A DNA stretch of 64,000 bases, from contig CM057462.1 of the NCBI GenBank assembly GCA_030035585.1, positions 144,734,734 to 144,798,733 on the forward strand, read 5' to 3'. This stretch comes from Dugong dugon. Lineage: Eukaryota; Chordata; Mammalia; Sirenia; Dugongidae. Both the position numbers and the translations under genes were made by a program. Below, one piece after another: positions 11,866 to 23,394 of this stretch; the stretch's first letter is position 1; each line of letters opens with the position of its first letter. Below the pieces are notes generated by a model. It saw only the letters and a list, made by a program, of their open reading frames with translations, made no database searches and was not told where the DNA came from.

Positions 11866-12554
11866 GAGTGGAATTTGAGGGTGAAGGACTTCTGTGTTGA
11901 AGCCTCACTTAACTAATTTGCTTATAATTATAACCATAGGGCAATATAACAATATATAATTTTTAACAGATGTAATTATTTTTATTTTCAATCTTTTGCT
12001 ACAATAGCCGTAAACTTATAATTTAAGCAGTTAAATAATTTGACTCTAACCCAGTCCTATGTCTTCTCCTAAGTTATCTTAATTGCATCTTCTGTGACTA
12101 CTTCTGAGTTTTCTCTAATATTTCTGAGAGAGATGGTCCAAAAGATCCAAGTGAGTATGGAGACACATTTCCGTTAAATCATTTCTTTGCTATCAACCTG
12201 TCCTTCATTTTTTTCTTTTATTATCAACTAATGTGAAACAATGTTTGAGGTTTTTGACCACGATCATATCCGTGGTCAAATAGTATACATGTACTGAGTT
12301 ACTGATATTAGTTTTTCAGTTGAATCACTTTGGAAGATACAATGAATATTATTTACATAATTGTTGTTTTCATTATATTCTGAAAAATTTAAAATTTTTA
12401 ATTGACCTTATGAATTTTGAATTACGAGATGCGAAAGCATTGCCATGGAGAACATTATACTATTTGGGTAGAAAAAGGCAAATTTTGCCTTCACATAGAA
12501 GTGTTTGCGCTATTAGAAAAAAATAGTTTTCAGTATTATGTGATCAATTACTTT
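11866..12554. other. Unassigned; one 10-bp perfect hairpin
   Basis: No gene seen. A perfect inverted repeat TTTGACCACG...CGTGGTCAAA lies at 12253-12280 with an 8-base loop. A 68-codon plus-strand frame at 12320-12526 has no family signature. Confidence 0.4.
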
Positions 12555-12870
12555 TTAAAATAAACTTTTTATTTTAGGAAAGGCTTAGATTTTCAAGAAC
12601 ATTTCAAAGGTAGTACAGAGAGTTCCCACATACCACACACCCAGTTTTCCCTAGTACTGTATTATTATGTGATACATTCGTCACCGTTTATGAAACAATA
12701 TTGATACATTGTTATTAACTGAAGTCCGTACTTTCTTCACATATCCTTAGATTTTACCTAATCTCTTTTTTCTATTCCAGCATCCCATACAGGATGCTAC
12801 ATTCCATTTAATTGTATATCTCCTAAGGCAACTCTTGGCTGTAACAGTGAGTTACCTTTAGTTGACTTCT
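12555..12870. repeat. L1-type 3' UTR relic
   Basis: The stretch reads like the long, pyrimidine-rich 3' UTR of an old L1 family. Key pieces are ACAGAGAGTTCCCACATACC, AATATTGATACATTGTTATT and AACTCTTGGCTGTAACAGTG. Strand and subfamily are uncertain. Confidence 0.5.
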
Positions 12871-13745
12871 TCTGTGTTTTTAAAAGGAATAACATTATAG
12901 AATCATTTTCATTTTGTTCTTACAAAGAGAAAGGACATCAAATTATAAATAGCTGCATCATCTATCCTCTTTGCACATGGCATCCTAAATTATCTTATTC
13001 CATTGAATAATTTATTAATGTTCAAAAATGGCATCTGCTACTAGTATCAAAGAAATTGACAGTATTTGATTTTTAAAACCTGCACACTGTGGCCATTCAA
13101 TATCTGTTGAGTAGGCACAAAAATACAAAAATTGAAATAAACTGTTTTATATTAATATAAATACCATTTTAGAAAGACATGTAATTTCGTACTCTTTCAT
13201 GTGGTAGTAATTACCTATGGAAATATTTTTTTAGATGTGCAGATCCCAAGCCAAGTTGACTTCACAATGACTGTTGTGTAATTATAAGTACCGTTTCTTT
13301 TGTAGCCTTCCAATTACTTCTAACTACAAATGTGGCTACTGAAGTTTATATATTTCATTCACTGTCCAGATCTTTGCATTATTCTCCCTCATAGTTAAAA
13401 TGTACTAAGGATATTTTTTAGCTAGAAAATCACTGAGGTGCATTTTTACCTGAAATCTTTTTCTATTAAATGATTTTAAAAATATCTAAGAATTTATACT
13501 TGAAGGCTTTATGCCTAGTGAAATATGGTTAAAGCCAATGTTTGCTTTATAGTATTTCCTCTGACATTATAACATTGAGTGAGATGGAGCTCACTAAATA
13601 CATATTTGATGTGTTTCCTTGTATTTCACTTGCAGTGAAGTTGGGGCTGTGTCACTGATTTTGACGAAAAGACTGTGAGTAGAACTAATGCAAAATATAC
13701 AGCATTGTCTCATTAATTAATTTGTCTGCTTTTATGTGGATGTAC
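12871..13745. other. Unassigned sequence
   Basis: No gene, RNA gene or repeat recognised. Confidence 0.4.
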
Positions 13746-13972
13746 TAGATAGATATTGCATAGATTTTAGAAAGTAATTACATATTTAAAAAAACTATAA
13801 TCTGTTTCATATTATTATGTGGCTCTATTGTAAGGTCGCTATGAGTCTGAATCAACTTGATGGCAATAGGTTTGTTTGTTTTTCTTTATTGTTTTTATTA
13901 GATAGACATAACATAGATTTTAGAAAATAATTACATACTTTCCAAGCTATACTTTTCCCATGTTATTAGGAT
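13746..13972 (+). repeat. Direct repeats flanking a SINE tail
   Basis: Positions 13746-13822 and 13899-13972 are imperfect direct repeats. Both read TAGATAGA...CATAGATTTTAGAAA, then TAATTACATA, and stay similar for about 75 bp. Between them lies a 5'-truncated AfroSINE tail (13823-13885, with GGTCGCTATGAGTCTGAATC). The repeats are too long for a normal target-site duplication, so a local duplication is more likely. Confidence 0.7.
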
Positions 13973-14600
13973 AGACTAAATTATGCTGTGCTATCGTGGT
14001 AACAAATTAACCAAGAAATACCAGGCACATAACAAAATGTAAGTTTATTTCTTGCTAGTGTAAAGTCAGATGTGGTTGTAGCACTCTTCCTTCTTGAATC
14101 TACTCCATCTGGAACACATAGTCTCTCATTTCCCCTGCAGGTAATTAAAAGAGGCATAAAGGAAAGATTAGGGGCAGAGATGATTCAGCAGAATTCTCAC
14201 CTTCCATGCTGGGAGACCCAGGTTTGATTCCTAGCCAGCACATCTCAAGCACAGCAACCACCCATCTGAGAAAGAAGCTTGTGTGTTGTTATGATGCTGA
14301 GCAGGTTTCAACAGAGCTTCCAGACTGAGAGGATCTAGAAAGAAAGGCCTGATGATCTGCTTCTGGAAATCAGCAAATGAAAACCCTATGGATCACATTG
14401 GTCAGATCTGCAACCAATCACAGGGATGGTGCAAGACCAGGCAGAGTTTACTTCCTTTGTATATGAGGCCACCATACATTGGGGCCCAACTCAACTGCTG
14501 CTAACAAAAAACATGACATCCCAGCTCGTAACTGCTTCAGCACGGAAGTGATCCACTTAGAGTCTCTTGGTCAACACTAGTGACATGTTTGATTTTTAAG
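13973..14600 (-). mobile_element. MLT1-like LTR fossil, reversed, holding a SINE
   Basis: The left part (13973-14165) reads like the antisense start of an MLT1/MaLR LTR: TGCTATCGTGGTAACAAATT, then AAGTTTATTTCTTGCTAGTG. After the inserted SINE, 14512-14600 continues with GCACGGAAGTGATCCACTTA. It is old and decayed, and the ends are approximate. Confidence 0.45.
14171..14511 (+). repeat. tRNA-Gly-headed SINE with RTE-like body and tail
   Basis: The first ~75 bases resemble a tRNA-Gly. GATTCAGCAGAATTCTCACC corresponds to the A-box side, and GACCCAGGTTTGATTCCTAG carries a B-box-like GGTTTGATTCC. The middle (about 14280-14400) tracks the RTE 5' end: GTTGTTATGATGCTG, CAGGTTTCAACAGAGCTTCC, then CTTCTGGAAATCAGC. 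The end (about 14424-14511) tracks the RTE 3' end: GGGATGGTGCAAGACCAGGC, then a CAACTGCTGCTAACAA tail. It looks like a tRNA head joined to an internally deleted RTE. It differs from the AfroSINE head and is not a functional tRNA gene. Confidence 0.7.
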
Positions 14601-15064
14601 GGCCTTTACTTGAGACACTAATGCCAATCGTGAAAGCAAGTTATTTAAGAAATCTCAGCAGTGATTATTTGCACTTAAGAGGAGATATAGTGGGATCTTC
14701 AAGACTATCAGCTGAAGTCTCTTGTACTTGTTATGTTAAAAGGCCATCAACTCTACTTATTTGCTTCTTGTCTCTTGGACAACACCTCTCAAAGGCTGAG
14801 TTTCCTCCTCAGCAATAACATTTAAGTACTATTTTTGTTCTATTAAGTCACTGAGATTGACCGTAGCATTGTGTATGGAAATTATTAAATTAATAATTAT
14901 TAGATATAAAGCTATTATTTCTATAATAATATTAAACAGTGGTCGTATTGATTCATAACAATGGCTTAAAATCAAGGAAACATTTTTGAATTAAGAGCAT
15001 GGATTGGGAAAACTTAAAAGCCATATAGGACCTGAAGTTTTCAAAATGAATTTGAAGTTACTTT
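14601..15064. other. Possible decayed LTR; otherwise unassigned
   Basis: Near 14837 the text TTCTATTAAGTCACTGAGAT resembles the end of old MaLR-type LTRs. The rest has no assignment and no gene. Confidence 0.3.
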
Positions 15065-15880
15065 ATATATTCATTCATTCATTCAACAGTTACTTATCAA
15101 GAGCTTATTTTTTGTCAGGTTCTCTCCTACCTACACTGGGGGTTTAAAAACAAAAAAAACAAAAACTGTTGCCTTCGACTCGATTCAGTCTCAAAGTGAC
15201 CCTATAGGACAGAGTAGAAGAGTAGACCTGCCCCACAGGTTTTCCAAGGACAGGCTGGTGGATTCCTACTGCCGAAATTTTGGTGAGCGGCCAAGCTCTT
15301 AAGCATCATGCCACAAAGCTCCTCACTGGGCGTTTAGTGGCATAAAATAATCAACTTCTTTGCTCTCAAGAAGCTTAAAACTTTAAAGCAGGGAGTCAAA
15401 TAAGAACCATGAAAACACATATTTGAATAGGAAATATTAAATTCTTTTGCTAAGAGCAGTAAAGCATCTATGTAAAAGAATGAAATAAAAAGTGGCTAAC
15501 ATTTGGGAGTTCCACTTAGGTTATTTATATAAAGAGCGTCTCAGGAGATTTGATATTTTATTGCACTGTTGGAGAAAGAACAAAACTTTAGGGTGGTCTT
15601 TGGGGACAGCATGCAGGCAGAAAGAAGAATAAGTACGAAAACTCTAATGGGAGAATGAGACTGGTATGTGCAGGTACAGAAAGAAGGCCGTTGTAGCCAG
15701 AGTTTAGTGATTAGTGAGAGTGGGAGAAAAGTAGGCAGGGATCAGATTACATAATATTCTATATACCATAGTAAAGAACTTAGAGTTTCTATTAGGTAGT
15801 GTGGGAAGTCATCGGAGGGCTTACTGCGGAGAAGTGAATGTATGTAAGACTCTTAGAATAGTACACAATAAGCATTAAAC
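15065..15880 (-). repeat. L2 LINE fragment with nested AfroSINE
   Basis: Antisense L2 3' region. It opens with TTCATTCATTCATTCAACAG and continues after the SINE with TCTCAAGAAGCTTAAAACTT. It ends with GGGAAGTCATCGGAGGGCTT and CGGAGAAGTGAATG. The order matches the L2 3' part on the minus strand, and it is diverged. Confidence 0.7.
15146..15323 (-). repeat. AfroSINE nested in L2
   Basis: Antisense copy flanked by a 12-bp duplication, CACTGGGGGTTT at 15134-15145 and CACTGGGCGTTT at 15324-15335, with one mismatch. It contains a small internal repeat (GTAGAAGAGTAGACC) near 15216. Confidence 0.95.
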
Positions 15881-16923
15881 GTGTGTCAAATTTTTAAGTG
15901 CTTATACTAAAGCGTTTTCAGATTTACAGACACAATGAAACCTGTGATTGTATAAAACAGAACAACACAAAATTAAATAAAACTAGTGTTACCTTTACTG
16001 TGGGGAATAACGGGCGTATCCTATCTCTGATGATTAAAATCTTATTCTTCCTTCAGGTTGAGCTCAACTTTTTATCTGCTCTAAGAAAATTGCTAAACCC
16101 CTACGTGGAATATAAATTATTATATTCAGATTTGCATTAAAATAACTAATCACAAATTCCTTCAGGCTAAGGATTCTTTATCACTTTTTGTGTCTCCCAC
16201 AATATTTAGCAAGTTGCCTCGCGGAGAGATGGCCATTCAAAATGGGCCAGTCTTAGAAAGGAGAGAAGTGAAGTTGAACAGTATTAGAGAGAGTACGCAT
16301 TTGAAGACTGTGAGCTCTAAGTGGGAGATTAGGGAAAAAATGTCACAAGAAAGGAAGGCATTTATGACTAAGTAAGACATTTAGAAATTAGTCTATAGAT
16401 ATTGTATCTGGAGATACTCTGTTTTACATTGAAAACATTAAGCGTTTTTGGTCCGGCCAATTTTTAAGTACTGTAAGCTGATTAAGCAATGAAGTCAATA
16501 GACACATGGAAAAATTGAGCTATACACATATTCTGATAAATCTTCTAAAAACTCCTGAAAATTATCTCTTCGCAGAGCCTATAGATAAATTCCATTAATT
16601 CAAATAGAAATTTTGCACATATTGTGCATCAAGCGGAGATGAAGTTCTTTTTTTATGTTCAACTCTATAATTCGATGCTGCACATTAATTGTTTTGATGT
16701 ATGATACAAAGTATGAATTATACTTAATGCGTAAAGTCTTAAAAGATGAAAAGAGAATAACTGAAGCTTAACACTTACATTCTTTTAAACAAAAAGGTGA
16801 ACACAATGGAGAGAAAGAAATACATGTGTTTTACACATAATTAAGCAGACCATCTATAGTAATACTTAGGGTTTTTTTTTTCATTTCTGAATTCTGATGA
16901 TTTGAGAACAGTTTGCAGTTTAA
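15881..16923. other. Unassigned AT-rich sequence
   Basis: No gene is recognised. The 80-codon (15898-16140) and 61-codon (16190-16375) plus-strand frames have no family motif and no splice or start context that I can support. Confidence 0.4.
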
Positions 16924-17062
16924 TGAAGGAGAAAGATGTGGCAGCCTGCTTCTGTAAAGATTTACAGTCTTAGAAACTCTATGGGGCAGTTCTACTCTGT
17001 CCTATAGGGTCATAATGAGTCAGAATCAACGCTACAGCAGTGTTTTTTGTTTTGTTTTGTTT
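16924..17062 (+). repeat. AfroSINE, 5' truncated
   Basis: The copy begins inside the long-form body (ATGTGGCAGCCTGCTTCTGT) and ends with a T/G-rich tail. It is flanked by a perfect 12-bp duplication, TTTGCAGTTTAA, at 16912-16923 and 17063-17074. The duplication shows that this truncated form was inserted as such. Confidence 0.95.
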
Positions 17063-17159
17063 TTTGCAGTTTAAACTTTGACTGGCCTCATTGCTTTTTC
17101 TCTTGTCCGCTGCTGGCAGCTAGAGTGATACAGTGAAGCTAAAGTGAAAGCATGATACT

Positions 17160-17755
17160 CCTTTGCTCAAAATACTCATCCCTCTGATCGAATTCAGGGT
17201 AATGGCGGAATGGTGGAAGGCTCATATTGGCCTGCAAAGCCTTAACTTATTAACACCTTATTTCCCCTCTGATAGCAGCATCTTCTTCTCTGCCCCTTGC
17301 TCACTCTGCTCTTTCAAACACGGTGGGCTTGTAACTGTTTCAGGGTCATTACCCTTGCTGTTCCTAATGCCGCATCTGCTTTTCTCACAGGCTAAACGGA
17401 GTTCAATGCTTACTCCTTTTAAGTCTTCAAACAAATGCCACCTCAAAGGAGGTCTTTTCTGGCTACTCTATTTAAAATTACAGTTGCCCACTCCCCTCTG
17501 TCTTGTCATTCTCTATTCTCTTCCAGGCTTTATTCCTCCATAAACTTTTCACCATCAGATTACATATTTTCCATGTGTGTCCATTTGTGTGTGTGTGTGT
17601 GTGCATGTGTGTCTGTATTCCTCAGTTAGAATGTAGGATCTGTGCATGCAAGGTCTTTGTCTGTTTCAGTCTCTGTAGCACCCAATCCCTTTAGCAGCAT
17701 CTAGCACATCTTAAGTGCCCAACATATATATATGTTGAATGAATATTTGGTGAAT
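17160..17755 (+). repeat. L2 LINE 3' end
   Basis: Long L2 3' region. It has CTGCTCTTTCAAACACGG, CCACCTCAAAGGAGGTCTTT, CACCATCAGATTACATATTT and TTAGAATGTAGGATCTGTGC. It ends with CCCAACATATATATATGTTG and GAATGAATATTTGG. The 126-codon plus-strand frame at 17163-17543 is chance coding within this repeat. A short (GT)n run interrupts it. Confidence 0.85.
17585..17612 (+). repeat. (GT)n microsatellite
   Basis: Imperfect GT repeat of about 14 units, inside the L2 fragment. Confidence 0.9.
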
Positions 17756-18414
17756 GCGTACAAGAACAATCCCAGAAGAGGACTGATTTGAATCCGAGTG
17801 AAGTTTTACTTTAAACAAACTCCACCTTTACTATTCCTATTTGAAAAGTTTGGGTAAAAATACTGTTTTGGTTTTTTTTTTTTTTCCTATTTTGACAAAT
17901 CCTATTTCCTTTTCTGTTTCTTACATTATAATCAAATGTCTCTGATATTCATAAACTAAGAAAGAAATGCGAAAATAGTATAAATCTTGTAGGTTTATAA
18001 TATTTGTGATTTTCTTTCTGTCTTTGAAAATGTGTCCACGCTGAAACGCAAAAAAAGGAGTAATGTTATTATTTCTTTTTACTTTTATGATTTGGAATAT
18101 GATTTCTATTTTCTTTAATTTTGTCAAATTGATATGGTTGATAATTCATATTAAGCATGTGCAATGTGACGTCGGGGGAAAAAAAAACACAATAGATTCA
18201 GTTTTACTGAACAGTGCTGTTTTCAGAGTAATTTTGAAGGGGGCAGTTAATGCCTGATTACAAAAACTAAGTACTTTCCATGATGGCAAAATTTTTGGAT
18301 TCTCTAAATGGAGCTTTACTTAAAAATAATTTTTAATTATTTCTTAGAACTACATGTGAATCCACAATTATCTCAAAATTAAATTTAACAATCCATTTTA
18401 TTTCATTAATTTTT
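17756..18414. other. Unassigned AT-rich sequence
   Basis: No gene seen. A T-run lies at about 17872-17886. The overlapping frames at 17921-18257 run on opposite strands and show no motif. Confidence 0.4.
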
Positions 18415-19025
18415 GTTCATTCATTTATTAGATATTTTTTGAGCACTGCTGTTTTCCCCACATACACTGTGAGTATCTAGGATGAGTAGGAGCCCTGGTG
18501 GAGGAGTAGTTAAGCACTCAGCTGCTGATGGAAAGGTCAGCAGTTTGAACCCACCAACAGCACCTTAGGAGGAATATGTGGCAGGCTGTTTCTGTAATTA
18601 TTTACAGCCTTGGAAACCCTATGGGGCAGTTATACTCTCTTCTATAGGGTTGCTATGAGTTGGAATTGACTCAAAGACAATGGATCTAGAGTGAGTGAAG
18701 GGTTTCGACTTTGGTGTTAGAGTTGTGACAACAGGTAAATTCTCTGCACCCAAAGATGTTACATATTAGAAGAGATAGAAAGTAACTAAATGGTTATGAA
18801 AATAGCTCTAGAGGAAAATAAAGCAGAGTAAAGGGTTGAAAAGTGGCAGGCAGTGCCATTTTTGATAAGATATTTGTAGAAATTATTTCTGAAGAGAAGT
18901 TATTTGAGACATGAGGGAGTGAGAATTTCAAATATCTGAGGGAGAGTATTTCAGGAAGAGGAACTGACAGGAGCAAGTCTGTGAGGCTCTGTGAAGGTGT
19001 CTGGAGGCTGGGGCTGAGTATATAC
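18415..19025 (-). repeat. L2 LINE fragment with nested AfroSINE
   Basis: Antisense L2. The left part is CATTCATTTATTAGATATTT, then GAGCACTGCTG. After the SINE come TCAGGAAGAGGAACTGACAG, GAGCAAGTCTGTGAGGCTC and GTCTGGAGGCTGGGGC. The order fits the L2 3' region on the minus strand. Confidence 0.65.
18489..18683 (+). repeat. AfroSINE, long form
   Basis: Full-length sense copy from GGAGCCCTGGTGG to GACTCAAAGACAATGG. It is flanked by an imperfect 14-bp duplication, ATCTAGGATGAGTA at 18475-18488 and ATCTAGAGTGAGTG at 18684-18697. Confidence 0.93.
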
Positions 19026-19914
19026 AACTCCATTTGCAAAACGTATGACTTTTCCCTATTCTTCTATTCCATCTGTGGCCTGGGGCTTTTAACTAATAGA
19101 ACAATCTAAAAAATATACATGAATTATTTACAGTTTTATTACGTGGAACTCATTTTGTTCAATCATGGAGAGGGGTTAGAAGATAGAGAGGTTTTTTAGA
19201 ACACTAAACGGAAGAGTCAGCATTTCTTTATTATCCCTACATTTTTATTCATTTCCCTCCTTCTTTGTACCATGGAAGTAGATTTTCATTTGCATAATTG
19301 TTAGAGGTATATGTTTAGCAACTGGTTTATAGTACAATTATTTGCTGAAGGTAGGTTATTTGCTGTGCAAGCAAAACAGTGATAGGCAAAACTGCCTCCC
19401 TCGTCGCTATTTGTCCAATCCTCTCTCTTCAGTTGCTTAATCCACTAGTTCAAGTAACATTTTCCCTCTGCTTTAATCCTGTATTGTGTTCTTTTATTCC
19501 TCTATTATCTTGGCATTTGCATGATCTATTTTTCTCTATTTCTCACACACATACACATATACATGCACATACTTAATATAAATACTTGTAAATATATTTC
19601 ATACTTCATTTCAATTTGGATTGAGCATTTTAAAGCAAGAATCATACATATATTTTCAACCCTGTACACTTGTAATGTGCAATACATTTGACACACGATA
19701 GCATAATAAATATTTGTTATATAAAATAATCCTGATAGGCTAAGCATAATAAAGGCATTGAGGCATGAATGTGCAAAGTAACTCTCAGAAACTGAGTTGT
19801 TTCGTTTGGACTAAATAAAGGTCAAAATATGTGAATGGCAATAACAATCATCATTATCATCATTGCTGTTACACATCTTTTGGCCTGTCTTTGAGAAAGT
19901 TATTGATAAAGGGT
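19026..19914. other. Unassigned; small CA-rich run
   Basis: No gene seen. An imperfect CACA/CATA run sits at about 19542-19572. Confidence 0.4.
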
Positions 19915-20100
19915 TTTTGGCATGTTATACGCCCTTTAGTCCTTATATGGACTTTAGGATTTTGACACTATTATCATCCCCATTTTACAGCTAAAGAGAC
20001 TTTTGTCATAGAAAAGTTAAGCAACGTACTTAATTTCTTTTATTTGATAACACGGAAAATTAAATCCCAAAACATCTGATTCCAAAACCTGCTCTAGAAA
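19915..20100 (-). repeat. MIR
   Basis: Antisense MIR with TATTATCATCCCCATTTTAC, then AGCTAAAGAGAC, GAAAAGTTAAGCAACGTACT and a decayed B-box side, ending at CCAAAACCTGCTCT. Confidence 0.8.
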
Positions 20101-21439
20101 GTAGTGTGGAAGATTTGCATATTCCTAAAGACTCATTTACTTCATGTGGTAAAACCGCTCTTCTAGTCCATGTAGAATTTTTTTCAGTCAGGTAACTGAA
20201 AAAAATATAAAAAGCAGAATTTGTTTTCAGGTAGAACTGAATTCAGTTAGTCAAAAACATCATCAAAATGGTATTATCTCCATGTCTTGATGCTAATTTC
20301 TTCTGTGCTCCATTCTCAGGTAGACTTTTTTCTTTAACTCTCTCTTACTATTGGATTGATAGTGTACCATCCACTTTTATGCATCTAAACCTCAGAGGTA
20401 AGGTGTTATTCTGGTACTAATGCATTTAGTGTCAAGGTGGGTCTCTTTTGAAATGCATGGAGCTCAGCAGACTGGAGTTGGAGACTCATTGTTGTATAGA
20501 TTGAGCATTCTATTAGGTGATGACTCCTGGATGTGTTACTTTTGTAAACTTTTGCTTTTTCTCCTTTATTTCTCTGAGATAAGGCTTGCAAGCATAATTA
20601 TGGCTTTCTTGTGTGATAGATAGGGTGCCCTGATGGGTTTAGTTTGGTTTTTCTGTGTCATATTTGGAAAACCAGGGGCTCTCCATATAACCTACTGGAA
20701 AGGGGCCCACAATAAGTTATTTATATAGCTCTCATTGGTATAATGCTATACCACAGATCCTTGACACCACAGTGTCACTCGTCTCACTGGTGGCTTGTAT
20801 TACCAGATCATATTTCTCAAAATCATACTACCAACCAAAATGTAAACAGACTCAATTAATAAGCATGCATTCCAATACTGAAAACACATACCATGGGGGA
20901 AAAAAAAAAAAAACTAAAGCAAAAAAATGCAGTAACAAAAGGGTTACGTTGTAAATTTTGCTTCCAGCACCTTCAGACCTACATTCTCATCCTTTTGCAG
21001 CAAAAGTTATAAAAGGGGCATGAACTTTTCCATGGGTTGCCAGAACTTAGTCTTCTGAGCTCTGAATGGACTGATTGGGGATGATTGCCCATGTGTGAAC
21101 TGTGGTCTGTGATACACAAGACTCAGTAACATGTCTACTCTGAATGCGCGGTGTAGTCAAGTTCTACTCCTCACCACCCAATCACATGGACTGAGGGTTG
21201 AAAAGAGAGAGGTTCTTAAGGAAAATATGTGCTGTTTCCGAAAGAAGGGTCAAACTATACTGAACGAACAAAAAGTTTAAGCTTCTACCAGAAATAGATA
21301 AGGGTTCATTCTGGTAATGGAGATAATTAAGTGCCAATTCAGGAGTTGAAATTATGCTTCCTAGATGATAGGATATCCTTTAATCATGAATTGTAAAGAT
21401 CTATGCTCAAAGAATTTTATGGGATCTCTCAGGAAAGGC
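20101..21439. other. Unassigned; one 12-bp perfect hairpin
   Basis: No gene seen. A perfect inverted repeat ATTTTTTTCAGT...ACTGAAAAAAAT lies at 20177-20206 with a 6-base loop. An A-run is at about 20899-20913. Short frames at 20406-20954 show no motif. Confidence 0.4.
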
Positions 21440-21535
21440 AGTTAGTCTATATTTTTGCCATTGTATCCCCAGAACTTAGAATGGTACCTGGAACAGAATA
21501 GGTACATAATGTAAATGCTGAATTGGAGTCAATTT
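21440..21535 (+). repeat. L2 3' end fragment
   Basis: GCCATTGTATCCCCAGAACT, then GAATGGTACCTGGAACAGAA and a TAGGTACATAATGTAAATGC block match the last part of L2. Confidence 0.6.
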
Positions 21536-21839
21536 AACTAAAGAAATGGCAGGATAATGAGGCAAAAGATTAATGCACCATTTCTGGTGCAATATAACAC
21601 AAACTTTTTATACTAATATTCCCTCTTGTCTTTCTTACTCACTCGCAGGATTTTAAACTAGCTCCTATATTATAACTCTATATATGGTGATAGATAATAT
21701 ATCTGAATCTCTGAACTTTATAACCATATATGATACTTACTTCTGGACTGGCTATCCCACAGGCACATTAAATTAAGTGCATTTAAAACTGAACACATTG
21801 TCACTTCTCCAAAGATATTTTCTTTTTCTAAATTTCCAT

Positions 21840-22090
21840 CTAACAAATTTCACCACCTTCTGGTTACGAAAGCCTGAAACCTAACATCGTTTCGGATTTC
21901 ACCTTCGTATGTCTCCACACATAAGAAACATGTGCACACTTGCTAACAAGTTCTCTTAATTCCATTGCCTCATTGTTCACCTATCTGTGTCCTTTACTCT
22001 TTTCCATTGCAGTTGCTCGGTTGGTGCCTTTATTAATGTCTGTTACCTAGATTATCAAATAAATGTTTTCAGTGTTCATCCTTCAACTAG
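21840..22090 (+). repeat. L2 fragment
   Basis: Sequence from AAAGCCTGAAACCTAACATC through GGATTTCACCTTCG to TTACCTAGATTATCAAATAA reads like the L2 region just upstream of its 3' end. It is diverged. Confidence 0.5.
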
Positions 22091-22387
22091 AATTTAATAC
22101 TCCCAAATCTTCCCAAGTTTTTTGTCCAATTTTCCTTTTTAGTGAGTATAGATTCTATTTCTTTCATTTCTATGATGACTTACATCCTTGACTCCTCCTT
22201 CCTTTTACTGTTTCCCAAACGCTAGTCTGTGGTATTTTATCCCACATGCTTTCCCATCCCCAGACTTCTAGTTGTGGCTAGATAGAGTGGAAAACATATT
22301 GTTCTTTTTTGAATGTTTTATATTTAGCCATCAAGAACACAAGAAGAAGACTTAGGGAAAATCATTTGGCAGTGTTGAGTACTTGTT

Positions 22388-22586
22388 AAACCCCTTGCCG
22401 TTGAGTCAATTCCGACTCATAGTGACCCTATAGGACAGCGTAGAACTGACCCACAGAGTTTCCAAGGCTGTAAATCTTTACGGTAACAGACTGCCACATC
22501 TTTCTCCCACAAAAAGGCTGGTGGGTTCGAACCTCTGACCTTCCGGTTAGCAGCTGAGTTCTCAACCACTGCACCAGAGGGGCTCC
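22388..22586 (-). repeat. AfroSINE, long form
   Basis: Antisense copy with GAGTCAATTCCGACTCATAG tail, GGCTGTAAATCTTTACGGTA body and CACTGCACCAGAGGGGCTCC head. A 24-bp head fragment of another antisense AfroSINE follows at 22622-22645. Confidence 0.93.
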
Positions 22587-22645
22587 TTTCATAGAAGACA
22601 GTTATTTAGCTTTTGTGGTTATTGAACCACTGCATCACCAGGGTT

Positions 22646-23394
22646 GAAAATGATTAGACTCTGCACTCAGAATGGCTGGTCACATGTCCTGTGGCTCTTT
22701 CTGTTGTGACTATATTATCCAAACTTTGTTGAGAGTGGAAAGTAGAAAAGAAGTAAATTTTAGTGAAAAATATGATAGAATTTTGATATTGTGTTGAAAT
22801 TATAATTGACAGAATGAGTTAAAGATAGGTCCTGAAAGATAGTCTGAATCCCTCAGACTGAAATCTGTGTGTCTGGTAAAACTGGGCTAGTGAGCAGGAG
22901 AGAAGGCCCAAGTTAAGACAGAATAGTCCAGGTTGGTACTTTTTAGTAAATTATATTAATGAATGTGTACTATAGGTGTGTGGTGAACATAAAGCTCATT
23001 TGAAAAGAGAGGGCTAAAAATATCGGCAGCTGTTACCCAGGGCCTAAAAAAATCTTCAATAAATTTTTCTTGAATAAGTGAATGAAGGAATGAATAAAAA
23101 TGGACATCATCAAGAGAGAGGAAAAACACAACTTAGTTTTTCATAAAACAGGTAATAGTGATCATATTAACTCTAGTCTAGAAGGAAAATGAGGGGTTTT
23201 TTTTCTTTGTTTCTTTGATATTTTCACTCAGATATCTAAGAGATACCTCAAAAGAATTATCAAGTCTAATCATTCTATGGATACTCCCTGCCTCCAAGAA
23301 AAAGATAAGCAAATAAACAAAATCCAACAAACAAAAACTGTTTCTCTCTAGTACTCTCAAGTCAGTGAAAAGGGCCTCTATTCACCAGTTTTTC
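22646..23394. other. Unassigned sequence
   Basis: No gene seen. Positions 23040-23095 (CAATAAATTTTTCTTGAATA, then AGTGAATGAAGGAATG) look like the last bases of an L2 or similar LINE. Confidence 0.4.

Noticed and set aside
14171-14245. Functional tRNA-Gly gene
   Set aside because: The tRNA-like part runs directly into RTE-like sequence, has no terminator, and has changes in conserved stem positions. It is a SINE head.
17163-17543. 126-codon plus-strand open frame as a gene
   Set aside because: It lies entirely in L2 3' sequence, which is not coding in this region.
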